Source: Sphingobacteriaceae bacterium (GTDB taxonomy: Bacteria; Bacteroidota; Bacteroidia; B-17B0; Aurantibacillaceae). From it: 64,000 nucleotides of DNA. Of the stretch, positions 34,912-44,115 are shown piece after piece (positions within the stretch are counted from its first letter, which is position 1; each line of letters starts with the position of its first letter). A program made the position numbers and the translations under genes. Location of the stretch: NCBI GenBank assembly GCA_023251725.1, contig JAHEYG010000005.1, positions 1 through 64,000 on the forward strand, given 5' to 3'. The notes below the pieces were generated by a model. It had not been told where the DNA came from and did no database searches. It was given only the letters and a program-made list of their open reading frames with translations.

Positions 34912-35622
34912 TTAATTAATCACAGTAAATTTTATAGTTTGGGATAATTTTTCGGAACTCAATTTTAAATAATATAATCCGCTTTCAAACCCTTCAATAT
35001 TTATTTGAGACTTATTTTCGCCTTGGTTTAAGTCAGAACTACTATTCGTTTCTTTTAATTTTTGTCCTGTTACCGAAAAAATTTCAAATTTGAGCGGGCC
35101 AATTTTTTGCAACGAATATTTTAAATTTAAAAAATTACTTGCCGGATTTGGATAAACGTTTAATTCAAAATTATTTATCGAATTGGTTTCTTTAATTCCT
35201 GTAGGTTTAGAAGTAATTCCCCGATACCTTACGGTATCATATTTAGTAGTTCCAATTTCATTAAAAACAACAATAATTACTCCAACTCCCGCAATGGAAT
35301 CCGTTCCAAAATTAGGAGCCACCGTTTGTGTGGCCGCTATTTTACCACTGGCAATGGGTATAACAAAATCAAAAGTATTAGTAGTTTGGGCTAAACAAGT
35401 TGGATAACAAAAACAAGATGTCCAGCCCGCCGGAATGTTTTTTACAATTCTATTCATGTGCATTTGAACCGGTGCAATAGAAACATTGGTAAAAATAGCC
35501 ATAGGCAGCAAAGTGGCACCCGTGTTACCATATTTAATGGTATCGTACATCGAAATAATGTAATTCTGCCCCTTTAAAATAAAAGAAAACGGAATAATTA
35601 AAAGCAAAAGAATTTTTTTCAT
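34912..35622 (-). CDS. T9SS type A sorting domain protein of unknown function
   Basis: A 236-residue exported protein: signal peptide (about 3-18, ending ILKGQ), a beta-rich domain of about 130 residues with four clustered Cys-containing positions (TSCFCYPTC), and a sorting domain starting VYPNPASNFLNLKYSL and ending SQTIKFTVIN. The Cys cluster could be disulfide-bonded or bind metal. First gene of the five-gene minus-strand run that includes MbnP. I cannot name the N-terminal fold. Confidence 0.8.
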   Translation of the reverse strand: MKKILLLLIIPFSFILKGQNYIISMYDTIKYGNTGATLLPMAIFTNVSIAPVQMHMNRIVKNIPAGWTSCFCYPTCLAQTTNTFDFVIPIASGKIAATQTVAPNFGTDSIAGVGVIIVVFNEIGTTKYDTVRYRGITSKPTGIKETNSINNFELNVYPNPASNFLNLKYSLQKIGPLKFEIFSVTGQKLKETNSSSDLNQGENKSQINIEGFESGLYYLKLSSEKLSQTIKFTVIN

Positions 35623-35806
35623 AAGTCACTTTTATTGTAACCGTATTTCAAATATACAAAAAACTTTCTACTAAACAGCGTATCAGGTATTTATAAGTTA
35701 GATGTAATTGGGAATCAGAAATTTGATACGTTTGATTTAAGCGATTACTGATAAAATATAGTGAAAATTAAGTTTTTGGGCTTAAAGTACAAGTAGAATT
35801 GCTGAA

Positions 35807-35814
35807 TAATTTTG
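35807..35814 (+). promoter_or_regulatory. candidate -7 box (TAATTTTG)
   Basis: A perfect TAnnTTTG element 52 bases before the ATG at 35866. No matching TTTG is present at the usual 19-21-base spacing, so only the -7 part is supported. The other sequence in the 243-base gap 35623-35865 shows nothing I recognise. Confidence 0.35.
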
Positions 35815-35865
35815 TATATTCGTATTGTTATATTAACTAAATATTAATATTTAAATTATAAAAAC

Positions 35866-36651
35866 ATGAAAAAATTATTACTCACAAGTTTAGCATTTAT
35901 TTGCGCTTTGTTTTCGTTTGGGCAAACAGCAAGCAATTTTAATTGCAATGATTGTTCTGCAGTTAATCACGATTTATTTACTGAGTTAAATTCAGGAAAA
36001 GTTATTGTAATTGCATGGGTAATGCCTTGCGGTGCTTGCATAGGAGGTGGGCTTGCGGGTTATACAACGGTTCAAAATTATTCTGTAACAAATCCGGGGC
36101 AGGTTAAATTTTATTTGGCGGATGATGTAGCGAATACCACTTGTGCGAGCCTTACCACTTGGGGAAATACCAACGGTATGACCAATCCCGATGCAAGATT
36201 TTCAGATGCTTTAGTTAACATGGCAGGATATGGTGCTGCAGGAATGCCGAAAGTAATTGTTGTGGGAGGAACAAGTCACACTGTATATTATAATCAAAAC
36301 GGCGCCAGCGTAACGGCATCGGGTATTCAAACCGCCATTAACAATGCTTTAGCCGCGATAGCCGCCGGGGTTAAGGAAAACACAAATAATACTTTTGCAT
36401 CTGCAAATGTTTATCCGAATCCTTCTAACTCATCATCTTCTATATCCTTAAATTTACAAAGAGAATCAAAAATAAAAATTGAGGTTCAAAACCTGTTGGG
36501 ACAAAAGGTTTCTGAAGTCTTCAACGGCACTTTGCCACAAGGCGAAAACACTTTAAAAATAAATACTTCTGAATTAAGCAACGGAAATTATTTTGTTAGT
36601 TTTTCGGATGGTAATTCATCAAACCAAATAAAATTAATTGTTTCGCATTAA
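35866..36651 (+). CDS. T9SS-secreted thioredoxin-like protein
   Basis: A 261-residue exported protein: signal peptide (about 1-20, ending SFGQ), a thioredoxin-like domain (about 25-170) with KVIVIAWVMPCGACIGG, where the redox pair is CGAC (Cys55, Cys58), and a GMPKVIVVGG strand carrying the expected cis-Pro, then a sorting domain (VYPNPSNSSSSISLNL to IKLIVSH). A second CxxC, NCNDC at about 27-30, lies just after the signal peptide. Secretion of a thioredoxin fold to the surface suggests redox work outside the cell, but that is inference. A terminator follows directly. Confidence 0.8.
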   Translation: MKKLLLTSLAFICALFSFGQTASNFNCNDCSAVNHDLFTELNSGKVIVIAWVMPCGACIGGGLAGYTTVQNYSVTNPGQVKFYLADDVANTTCASLTTWGNTNGMTNPDARFSDALVNMAGYGAAGMPKVIVVGGTSHTVYYNQNGASVTASGIQTAINNALAAIAAGVKENTNNTFASANVYPNPSNSSSSISLNLQRESKIKIEVQNLLGQKVSEVFNGTLPQGENTLKINTSELSNGNYFVSFSDGNSSNQIKLIVSH

Positions 36652-36670
36652 TAGATATTAGTTAAAATTA

Positions 36671-36702
36671 AAAGCCAACAAAATTCTTGTTGGCTTTTTT
36701 TT
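36671..36702 (+). terminator. rho-independent terminator
   Basis: AAAGCCAACAA at 36671-36681 pairs with TTGTTGGCTTT at 36687-36697 around a 5-base loop, followed by a run of T to 36702. It closes the thioredoxin-like gene. Confidence 0.9.
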
Positions 36703-36728
36703 GAACTCAAATTTTTAAAACTTATAAT

Positions 36729-37718
36729 ATGCGTTCCTTATTAATATCGGGTTCTCTTTTTTTAATTTCAGAATATATATATTCGCAAGGATGTTGTTCG
36801 GGAGGGAGTGGAAGCCCTATTGCCGGCGGCGCATCGCAAGGTGTATTGCTCGATAGGCAAGTGGAGGTTGCCGCAAATTTTCAGTATGTCGGTACTAATA
36901 AATTCCAGTCGGGCGATAAAGACACCGTGCCTTTATTCGATAACTTTAACAGTAAATATTTATATGCACGCATAGCTTTTGGCGTCACTAAAGATTTAAC
37001 CATGTCGATTGAGTCGGGTTATTTTATTAATAAAACACAAAAACAAGATACCATTTCAATAAACTCTTCCGGAATTGGTGATTTGCTTTTATTTCCGCGA
37101 TACGATATTTATAATCGTACAACGGAAACTAAACGTACCGAAGTTACTATTGGACTTGGCTATAAAATTCCCCTGGGAAAATACAACGACTCCACAATAA
37201 CTTTTATTGATCAATCAACCGGAAAAAAATATTATACCACTTCGTCCCCTTTAGTGCAGACAACTACAGGTTCACACGATTTAATTTTTTATGCTTTTTT
37301 ATTTAGAGGATCTCCATTAAAAAATTTCCGAATTTTTGCCAACGCTTTTTACATCATGAAAGGATGGAATCCCTTGGGTGAAAAATTTGGCGATTATGCC
37401 AGCGTAGGATTGTTTGCGGGTAAAACTTTTTTTAAGAAATTGGGAATTACTTTACAAATTAAAGGAGAGTATATCGGAAAGATGAAAGCGGCAGCAAATG
37501 TTGATGTAGTGGCTTTATATAATGTATATCCTGAATCTACAGGAAGCAGAAGGGTGCTTTTTGTACCCCAAATAAGTTTCTCTCACAAAAATTTTACCAT
37601 TTATGCGCTAACTGAAATTCCCATTTACCAGTATGTGAACCAGGTTCAAGTAGCTTCTCAATATCTTTTTACAGGAGGGATTTCATACCGTTTTTTTGCT
37701 GTGAAACCTAAGGAATAA
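36729..37718 (+). CDS. predicted outer membrane beta-barrel protein with GCCSGGSGSP mature N-terminus
   Basis: A 329-residue exported protein with a signal peptide (about 1-20, ending IYSQ) and a mature terminus starting GCCSGGSGSPIAGGASQGVL, then strand-rich sequence (LYARIAFGVTKDLTMSIESGY, TEVTIGLGYKIPLGKY, GISYRFFAVKP) consistent with a barrel of the porin or transporter type. The adjacent Cys pair next to the cleavage site may be structural or metal-binding. It shares its terminator with the convergent Cys-rich gene. A metal-related role is suggested only by that neighbourhood. Confidence 0.65.
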   Translation: MRSLLISGSLFLISEYIYSQGCCSGGSGSPIAGGASQGVLLDRQVEVAANFQYVGTNKFQSGDKDTVPLFDNFNSKYLYARIAFGVTKDLTMSIESGYFINKTQKQDTISINSSGIGDLLLFPRYDIYNRTTETKRTEVTIGLGYKIPLGKYNDSTITFIDQSTGKKYYTTSSPLVQTTTGSHDLIFYAFLFRGSPLKNFRIFANAFYIMKGWNPLGEKFGDYASVGLFAGKTFFKKLGITLQIKGEYIGKMKAAANVDVVALYNVYPESTGSRRVLFVPQISFSHKNFTIYALTEIPIYQYVNQVQVASQYLFTGGISYRFFAVKPKE

Positions 37719-37749
37719 AAAAGCCCCAACATTTCTGTCAGGGCTTTTT
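37718..37749. terminator. bidirectional terminator between convergent genes
   Basis: AAAAAGCCC at 37718-37726 pairs with GGGCTTTTT at 37741-37749, with an inner ACA/TGT pair. The A-run and T-run flank the stem on both strands, so it can serve both the barrel gene and the small Cys-rich gene on the other strand. Confidence 0.8.
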
Positions 37750-37788
37750 GATAAGAGTTGTTATACCAAAGGTATATCCATTCGGGAT

Positions 37789-37962
37789 TTATTTCTCACA
37801 ACATCCGCAGCAATTGCATATCGTGCATCCCTCGTCGTCACAACAACAAGATGTGCACTGTTCTGTTGGAGCATTGTTTTTATTAGTAATGCTATTACCG
37901 GCATACACGGTAGCGCCTGCTAGCATAAGCGAAGCAGCAATGCCTAAAATTGTTTTTTTCAT
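37789..37962 (-). CDS. small Cys-rich exported protein
   Basis: A 57-residue protein read on the minus strand from ATG at 37962, too short for a usual gene-length cut-off. It has a signal peptide (MKKTILGIAASLMLAGATVYA) and a mature part whose last 22 residues hold ten Cys, in the pattern CTSCCC, GCTIC, NCCGCC. The motif CNCCGCC recurs as CNCCVCCGC in the next gene upstream, 64 bases away, so the two are related in design and probably co-transcribed. Metallothionein-like metal binding is the simplest reading; no family was recognised. Confidence 0.75.
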   Translation of the reverse strand: MKKTILGIAASLMLAGATVYAGNSITNKNNAPTEQCTSCCCDDEGCTICNCCGCCEK

Positions 37963-38026
37963 TGTTTATATTTTTAAGATTTGAAATAATTTTAATTAAT
38001 AGCCCTGCAAAAGGACTCCTGAAAAA

Positions 38027-38386
38027 TTAAATCATTTTTGGCGGATGCCAGCATTCGGAAAGAAAAGAAGAAACAAAATTTTTGTTTCCTTCAATGTTGA
38101 ATTTATTTTGAGTAGAGTTTTCGAGGAAACGAACCGACGATTTTTCTAAGGTAGCATTACAAAAACAACCGCAACACACACAACAATTACAAGAGTTGTC
38201 AGCACAATTATTATTTTTATTATCGCATGGCGATTGATTTTTGGTATTACCACAGGCAGATTTATTACCTGAAAAGGAATTTTCGCAAGTGTTTTGTTTT
38301 TGTGAGGCCAGGCAAATTCCCGCCAAGGCCGGCTGAATCATTAAAAAACAAATCCACATTAATAATATTCTGCTGAATAATTTCAT
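38027..38386 (-). CDS. Cys-rich exported protein
   Basis: A 119-residue protein: signal peptide (about 1-22, ending QPALAG), a Cys/Asn-rich middle with NTCENSF, SACGN, SPCDN, NNNCADN and then CNCCVCCGCFC at about 69-79, and a more ordinary tail ending SECWHPPKM. In total it has more than ten Cys after the signal peptide, unusual for this genome. It shares the CNCC core with the 57-residue protein just downstream. A perfect TATCTTTG box lies ten bases ahead of the ATG. Metal sequestration in the periplasm is plausible; the function is not established. Confidence 0.75.
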   Translation of the reverse strand: MKLFSRILLMWICFLMIQPALAGICLASQKQNTCENSFSGNKSACGNTKNQSPCDNKNNNCADNSCNCCVCCGCFCNATLEKSSVRFLENSTQNKFNIEGNKNFVSSFLSECWHPPKMI

Positions 38387-38395
38387 TGCTTAAAT

Positions 38396-38403
38396 CAAAG
38401 ATA
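38396..38403 (-). promoter_or_regulatory. candidate -7 box (TATCTTTG) with very short leader
   Basis: A perfect TAnnTTTG on the minus strand, whose last base is ten bases upstream of the ATG at 38386. If used, the transcript would begin only a few bases before the start codon. No clear -33 element at 19-21 bases. Confidence 0.35.
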
Positions 38404-38472
38404 AATATTTTGGGAGAAGGCATAGAAGCTAAAAAATGAAATGACGGTAAATAATGTTAAAATAACGGCAAT

Positions 38473-38505
38473 AAAAAAAACGGGAACATTTCTATTCCCG
38501 TTTTT
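38473..38505 (-). terminator. rho-independent terminator after the giant T9SS gene
   Basis: AAAAACGGGAA (38476-38486) and TTCCCGTTTTT (38495-38505) form a stem with an 8-base loop. On the minus strand it is followed by a T-run (complement of the A-run 38473-38480), 22 bases after the stop of the 1862-codon gene. Confidence 0.88.
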
Positions 38506-38526
38506 AAATTTGATTGTATGTGATTT

Positions 38527-41500
38527 TTATTCGACCACTACTTTTACAGTTTTGTAATTATCACCAATCTTAAATAAGAGGTTGTACATTCCTTTTCCGT
38601 ATTTACTTAAGTCAACACTTAGCGTTGATTTATTTTGTGGAATAAATTGTATCATTTGTCCTATACTATTGTAAACCGTTACATCATAGGCATCGGCTAT
38701 ATCAGCATTAACAGTAAACTTTCCGTTATTAGGATTTGGAACCACGTAAATATTTCCGGTATAATTCACACTTAACTGCGCAACTCCTAAACAAAGACTG
38801 ATTGTAATTGTGGAAGCGGCTGAATTGCTGCAAGCGGTAACGGTATTTGTATACAAATAAGATACAGTATAAACTCCGGCCGCTGCTTGAGGATTAAATG
38901 TTGAACCCACAACACCAACACCAGAATAAACTCCACCAGCAGGTGAACCCGTTAAGGCAATGGTTGAACCACCGGTACCTGAAGTACAATCGTTGGTAAT
39001 GGCCGGCGTTACAGTTACACCCGGTAAAGCATTCACAATAATAGAAGTAGTTTGTGTATTTGTACACGGACCGTTAGCTCCAACAACAGTATAAGTTGTA
39101 TTTACAATCGGGCTCACTACAATGTTTGGGGTAGTTGGTCCGGTATTCCAGGTATAAGAGGCGGCGCCGCTCGCAGTTAATGTGCCTGAACTTCCGCTGC
39201 AAATGGTAGCAGCAGTAACAGTAACAGAAGGAATAGAGTTTACAGTAATCGAAGTGGTTTGAGTATTAGTACAAGCTCCTGCAGCGCTTGTTCCGGTAAT
39301 TGTATAGTTGGTGGTTATTATTGGAGAAACAACTATGGCAGCAGTAGTAGGACCGGTGTTCCAAGAATAAGTGGTTGCACCGCTTGCCGTTAATGTTGCA
39401 GAACCTCCTGTACAAATGCTGGCGTTATTTACAATTACAGTTGGCGTTACGTTTACAGTAACGGTACTGGTTTTTACATTTAAACAACCACCGTTAGCAC
39501 CAGTTACAGTATAAACAGTAGTTACTGCCGGTGAAACAGAAATGGTATTTGTAATTGGCCCGGTATTCCACGAATAAGTTAGAGCACCACTTGCAGTTAA
39601 AAGTGCATTATTGCCCGAACAAATAGTTGAATTATTTACAGCTACAGTTGGAGTAGGCCCAACAAATACAGTAGTTGAAAATGAATTTACGCATCCTAAA
39701 GCATTCGTTCCGGTAACAGTATAATTTGTTGTTGCCACAGGCGACACCACAATTACAGTTGTTGTTGGCCCGGTATTCCAGGTATAAGTATTAGCACCGC
39801 TCGCAGTTAATGTGGCCGAACCAATTCCGCTGCAAATACTTGCTGTGTTCGAAGAAACTGCCGGCAATGCATTTACAGTAACGGTAGAAGTTTTTACGTT
39901 GGTACATCCGGCAGAAGTTCCGGTAACCGTATACATCGTAGTTACAATTGGAGAAACAGAAATTGTATTAGTGATAGGTCCTGTATTCCAACTATAGGTT
40001 GTCGCACCTGATGCAGTTATTAATACAGGTGTTCCCGCACAAACTGTTGCGTTATTCACAGCTACCGTTGGATTTGGTGTAACGGTCACCGTAGAAGTTT
40101 TTACGTTTGTACAACCGCTCGTTGTTCCGGTAACAGTATAAGTTGTAGTTACGGCAGGAGAAACAGAAATTGTATTTGTTATTGGTCCCGTATTCCAACT
40201 ATAAGTGGTAGCACCGGCGGCTGTTAAGATAGCCGACGAACCCGCACAAACCGTTGCGTTATTCACAGCTACGGTTGGATTTGGTGTAACGGTCACCGTA
40301 GAAGTTTTTGCATTAGTACATCCGGCAGTAGTTCCTGTTACAGTATAAATGGTTGTTACCGCAGGCGCAACAGCAAGTGTATTTGTTGTTGGGCCGGTGT
40401 TCCAAGTATAAGTTGTAGCACCCGATGCAGTTAAGTTGGCGGTTGAACCTGCACACACTGTTGAACTGTTTACAGCAACTGTTGGAGATGCATTTACAGT
40501 AACTGCAACTGTAGAGGTATTGCTGCAACCCCCGGTGGTTCCGGTTACAGTATAAGTTGTATTTGCAACGGGCGAAACAGCTGCTGTACTCGTTGTTACA
40601 CCTCCTGCATTTGCACTCCAGGTATAATTAGTCGCGCCTCCACCGGTTAGTGTAGTTGCAAAGCCTGCACAAATTGTAGGAGATGTCGCAGTGCTGGTGA
40701 CCGTAGGTGTTGGATTAACAATGATGGTTTGACTTACTGGAGCACTCGAGCCAATTCCATTTGTTGAAATTAAAGTTACAGTATAAGTTCCTGCACTGGC
40801 GTAAGTAACAGTTGGATTTTTTACTGATGAAACTGAAGGCACGGCGCCGGGGAAAGACCAGTTCCATGAGGTTGGTGCATTGGTTGACGCATCACTAAAG
40901 AAAACACTTTGTCCGCTGCAAGGACTAGCTGCGGTATAAGTAAACGCAGCCGTTGGAGGTAAACTCGCCACTGTTCCGGTGAGATTTACGTTATCAATAT
41001 AAATAGCTTGTCCATAACGTCCGCGGTTTTGGAACGACACCATTACATTGGCCATTCCTGAATAAGCATTTAAATAAACCGTATCCGTTCGCCATTGTGC
41101 AGCGGTAGGAATAAAAATAGAAGCAGTTTGATCAGGAGCCGTTGCTAAATTGGTTCCTCCAACCGGACCGCCGCCTTTTAAATATTTTTGAGTCCAAGTT
41201 ACTCCGCAATCAGTAGAAACCATAATAGCGAGTGAATCGCTATAGGTAGGATCATATCTGGCGTAAGCCACATCAAAAAACATTTTTACATTGGTATAAC
41301 CAACAAAAGAATATTTAGGTGCGCGCATTTCGTCGCGTGTGTTAGAAGCGTTTAAATTATAATTATCAAAATACATACTGGCAGCAGGTTTACCCACTCC
41401 CGCATTTCTTGCCCATTTAATTCCATCGGTAGCGGCATCGTAATTTTGCCAGTTAGGTGGAGGAAATGCCGCTGTAGTAAATCCTTCAAATAAAGGCAAG

Positions 41501-44115
41501 GCATTGGTTGGTGAAACGGTAATGTATAATGTTTTTGTCATTACACTTGTTCCGTTAATATTGGAAGCAGTTAATGAAACACTATAAGTTCCGGGCGCAG
41601 CATAAACTACTGAAGGATTTTGTACTGTGGAAGTGGCCGGTGCTCCCGACTGGAAAACCCAACTCCATGTTGTAGGTCCAAACGTAGAGAGGTCAGTATA
41701 GTTAACAGTCATGCCAGGACAAATAAAAGTTTTATCAGCAATAAAATTGGCGATAGGGGCCAGCGTTCCGTTATTATATAAATCTGCTTCCCAAACACTA
41801 CGGCCATAAGTAGCGGCACGCAATTTTCCGAGCGGATAAAATATTGCTAAATCCGAAACCTGAACATTTGGAAGCCCGGTATTGTAAGGTATCCAACTTG
41901 CGAGCAAGGAATCTTTGTAGTAAACCCCAACATCACAACCAACATACATTCCGTCTTGTGTACCGTTCCAATAAGTAATACAATTGGTTGGGAGGTTTGG
42001 TAAGCCCGCCGAAATATTTGTCCATGTTGCTCCACCGTTAGTTGACTGAAAAACTTTATTTCCTGCCGAATACCCCGAAAAAGTTACCCAAACACTATTG
42101 GGATCTACTTCTTCAACTGCTACCCATGTTAATTGAGCGCTTCCCACAGGCAAAGTTCCTGTTACATTTGACCACGTTGTTCCACCATTGATAGTTTTAT
42201 TTAAAGTGTTTCCTTTGATGGAATAAATTATTTGACTATTGGAAGGCGCTACTGCAAACTCAACAATACTTCCTCCGCCGGCAATGGTTCCAATTTGAGC
42301 CCAATTGGTTCCTTGATTAGTTGTTTTAAACATTTGTTGCCGGCCCGAATAAAGTGTATTTGCTACAACAGGATCCTGATGCCAAGGTGTTACCCAGGGC
42401 GCGGCACCTGTCATACCCGTGGTAATAGCTGTCCAATTTGCTCCTCCATTTAAAGTGCGATTAAATGAACCGGAATATTGTTCACCATACATAACCAAAT
42501 CATTAAACTGGTCAATAAAACAATCCATTCCGTCTCCGCCCATAGTTCCGCTCCATCCGCCGGTATATAAATTAGTGCCATTGTCCTGATGTCCGGTTAT
42601 TGCTAAATTGTAAGTATTTTTTGAGTTACCGATTTTATAAATTTGCGCGATATCCATATTCCCATTAATGGCAGCAAAAGAAGTTCCGCCGTTACTTGTG
42701 AAGAAAGCGCCACCGTCGCAACTAACAAATACCGAAGTACCATTGGTATAAATTAAATCATGAATATCGGCGTGTACATAAGGCGCTCCTGATCCGGTCC
42801 AATGTGCAAATAATTGCCAACTGGTTCCGGCATTTGTAGTTCTCCAAATGTTTACTCCCCCAACGCAAACCTCATTGGGATTAGTTGGAGAAGCAGCAAT
42901 TGATAAAGTGTACCAGCCTTGTCCTCCGGCAGCAACGTCATTACCGGCACTGGCCCAACCTAAAAGATTAAGAGCAGTAGGAATTTGTGTGAACGAAGTT
43001 CCACTATTTGTAGATTGATAAAATCCTAAAAATCCGCTGTTGGAGGAAGCGCTTGCAACAACATAAACATAAGCGGCATTTGCAGGAGTAACGGCGATTG
43101 CTAATCGGTTGTTAGCAGTTCCGTTTGGAACGCCTGCAATGGCAGCAAATGAACTTCCGCCATTGGTAGATTTATAAAAAGTTGTGCTACAAGCGTAAAC
43201 TGTGGTAGTATCACCGGGTTTATACTCTACATCAGTTACAACGCCAGCTCCAATCACTGCGTTCCAGGTGGTTCCGCCGTTTTGGGTGCGGTATAAACCA
43301 ATAGTTGTTGCTGCAAAAATGGTGTTTTTATTTAATGGATTAATAATCATTTTGTAAATTCTGCGCCCTTGAGATACGGTCCATGCCAAACCGGTAGCTG
43401 CCCACGTAACTCCACCGTTAGTTGATTTTAAAACTCCTAAACTATAGCAATCGCCCGCATCACCGTCGCCGGAGGCCATCCACATATTATTTTGATTGGT
43501 GGGATCGAACACTACATCTGAACAACCAATAGCACTGAGCTGATTGGTGTTGGTGTTCCAGCTACCCCCGAAACTTGAAGTACTCCATAAACCGCCGGCA
43601 GGTGCGCAAGCCCAGTAACCGTTAGGAACCGTTGGATCTGGATGAATGGCGTTAATGCGACCGGCATTAGCACCCGATAAATCACCTAAAGGCCCAATGG
43701 CCTGCCATGTAGAAGAAGTAATGGTGTTGCCGATTAATTTTTGTTGCGAGTTTTGATTTAAATAATTTTGATATTCTTCATAGTGGCGAGAAGCTAACGT
43801 TTTATCACCGGAAGGATAAACACGCGGTGCCACATAACTTTCCCAACGCTTATAAAGTTCATAGCCGGCTAACTCCTGTTCCTCTTCTCTTCCTAAAAGA
43901 CCCCTTCCTTCGGTTTTTTCTTCACGTTCGCGCGCTAATTCTTTTTCAAACGGTTTATAAAGTTTATTCATCCGTTTTTGAGTAACATAAAAATTTTCAT
44001 TTGGATCGAGCCAATCAAATTTCCCGGGGGTGGTTTTTGAATTTTGTGCAGTGATTGGTGTAAACAAAAAACTAAACAAAATTAAGGCGATGAATTTTTG
44101 TAAAAAATTTCTCAT
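38527..44115 (-). CDS. giant T9SS surface protein: BNR/sortilin propeller, PKD, choice-of-anchor J and eight Ig-like repeats
   Basis: An 1862-residue exported protein. Order: signal peptide (about 1-24), a charged linker with EKELAREREEKTEGRG, a sortilin/BNR-type propeller (about 140-760, repeating STNGGxTW and NTIFAATTIGLYRTQNGG), a PKD domain (about 770-850), a choice-of-anchor J jelly roll (about 855-1045), a second PKD (about 1050-1130), eight tandem Ig-like repeats of about 70 residues (about 1134-1694), a divergent ninth, and a type A sorting domain (VPNPNNGKFTVN to KTVKVVVE). It is presumably an adhesin or surface-bound enzyme-like filament delivered by T9SS. It stands alone with its own terminator. 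The domain boundaries are approximate. Confidence 0.9.
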   Translation of the reverse strand: MRNFLQKFIALILFSFLFTPITAQNSKTTPGKFDWLDPNENFYVTQKRMNKLYKPFEKELAREREEKTEGRGLLGREEEQELAGYELYKRWESYVAPRVYPSGDKTLASRHYEEYQNYLNQNSQQKLIGNTITSSTWQAIGPLGDLSGANAGRINAIHPDPTVPNGYWACAPAGGLWSTSSFGGSWNTNTNQLSAIGCSDVVFDPTNQNNMWMASGDGDAGDCYSLGVLKSTNGGVTWAATGLAWTVSQGRRIYKMIINPLNKNTIFAATTIGLYRTQNGGTTWNAVIGAGVVTDVEYKPGDTTTVYACSTTFYKSTNGGSSFAAIAGVPNGTANNRLAIAVTPANAAYVYVVASASSNSGFLGFYQSTNSGTSFTQIPTALNLLGWASAGNDVAAGGQGWYTLSIAASPTNPNEVCVGGVNIWRTTNAGTSWQLFAHWTGSGAPYVHADIHDLIYTNGTSVFVSCDGGAFFTSNGGTSFAAINGNMDIAQIYKIGNSKNTYNLAITGHQDNGTNLYTGGWSGTMGGDGMDCFIDQFNDLVMYGEQYSGSFNRTLNGGANWTAITTGMTGAAPWVTPWHQDPVVANTLYSGRQQMFKTTNQGTNWAQIGTIAGGGSIVEFAVAPSNSQIIYSIKGNTLNKTINGGTTWSNVTGTLPVGSAQLTWVAVEEVDPNSVWVTFSGYSAGNKVFQSTNGGATWTNISAGLPNLPTNCITYWNGTQDGMYVGCDVGVYYKDSLLASWIPYNTGLPNVQVSDLAIFYPLGKLRAATYGRSVWEADLYNNGTLAPIANFIADKTFICPGMTVNYTDLSTFGPTTWSWVFQSGAPATSTVQNPSVVYAAPGTYSVSLTASNINGTSVMTKTLYITVSPTNALPLFEGFTTAAFPPPNWQNYDAATDGIKWARNAGVGKPAASMYFDNYNLNASNTRDEMRAPKYSFVGYTNVKMFFDVAYARYDPTYSDSLAIMVSTDCGVTWTQKYLKGGGPVGGTNLATAPDQTASIFIPTAAQWRTDTVYLNAYSGMANVMVSFQNRGRYGQAIYIDNVNLTGTVASLPPTAAFTYTAASPCSGQSVFFSDASTNAPTSWNWSFPGAVPSVSSVKNPTVTYASAGTYTVTLISTNGIGSSAPVSQTIIVNPTPTVTSTATSPTICAGFATTLTGGGATNYTWSANAGGVTTSTAAVSPVANTTYTVTGTTGGCSNTSTVAVTVNASPTVAVNSSTVCAGSTANLTASGATTYTWNTGPTTNTLAVAPAVTTIYTVTGTTAGCTNAKTSTVTVTPNPTVAVNNATVCAGSSAILTAAGATTYSWNTGPITNTISVSPAVTTTYTVTGTTSGCTNVKTSTVTVTPNPTVAVNNATVCAGTPVLITASGATTYSWNTGPITNTISVSPIVTTMYTVTGTSAGCTNVKTSTVTVNALPAVSSNTASICSGIGSATLTASGANTYTWNTGPTTTVIVVSPVATTNYTVTGTNALGCVNSFSTTVFVGPTPTVAVNNSTICSGNNALLTASGALTYSWNTGPITNTISVSPAVTTVYTVTGANGGCLNVKTSTVTVNVTPTVIVNNASICTGGSATLTASGATTYSWNTGPTTAAIVVSPIITTNYTITGTSAAGACTNTQTTSITVNSIPSVTVTAATICSGSSGTLTASGAASYTWNTGPTTPNIVVSPIVNTTYTVVGANGPCTNTQTTSIIVNALPGVTVTPAITNDCTSGTGGSTIALTGSPAGGVYSGVGVVGSTFNPQAAAGVYTVSYLYTNTVTACSNSAASTITISLCLGVAQLSVNYTGNIYVVPNPNNGKFTVNADIADAYDVTVYNSIGQMIQFIPQNKSTLSVDLSKYGKGMYNLLFKIGDNYKTVKVVVE
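39034..40716 (-). repeat. eight tandem Ig-like coding repeats (about 210 bases each)
   Basis: Inside the giant gene, eight consecutive units of about 69-74 residues share the pattern xPTVxVNxxTxCAGxxA, LTASGATTYxWNTGPxT, VSPxVTTxYTVTG and GCTNxxTxxVTV, each with two Cys. Neighbouring units (third and fourth from the N-terminal side) are nearly identical at the DNA level, pointing to recent duplication or homogenisation, whereas outer units are more diverged. Confidence 0.9.

Noticed and set aside
39812-39997. Plus-strand open frame in the Ig repeat tract
   Set aside because: It arises from the complementary strand of the repetitive coding region and has no independent support.
29312-44115. 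Cluster as a polysaccharide utilisation locus
   Set aside because: No SusC/SusD pair or glycoside hydrolase was recognised; the propeller and Ig proteins are T9SS cargo without sugar-binding motifs that I can name.
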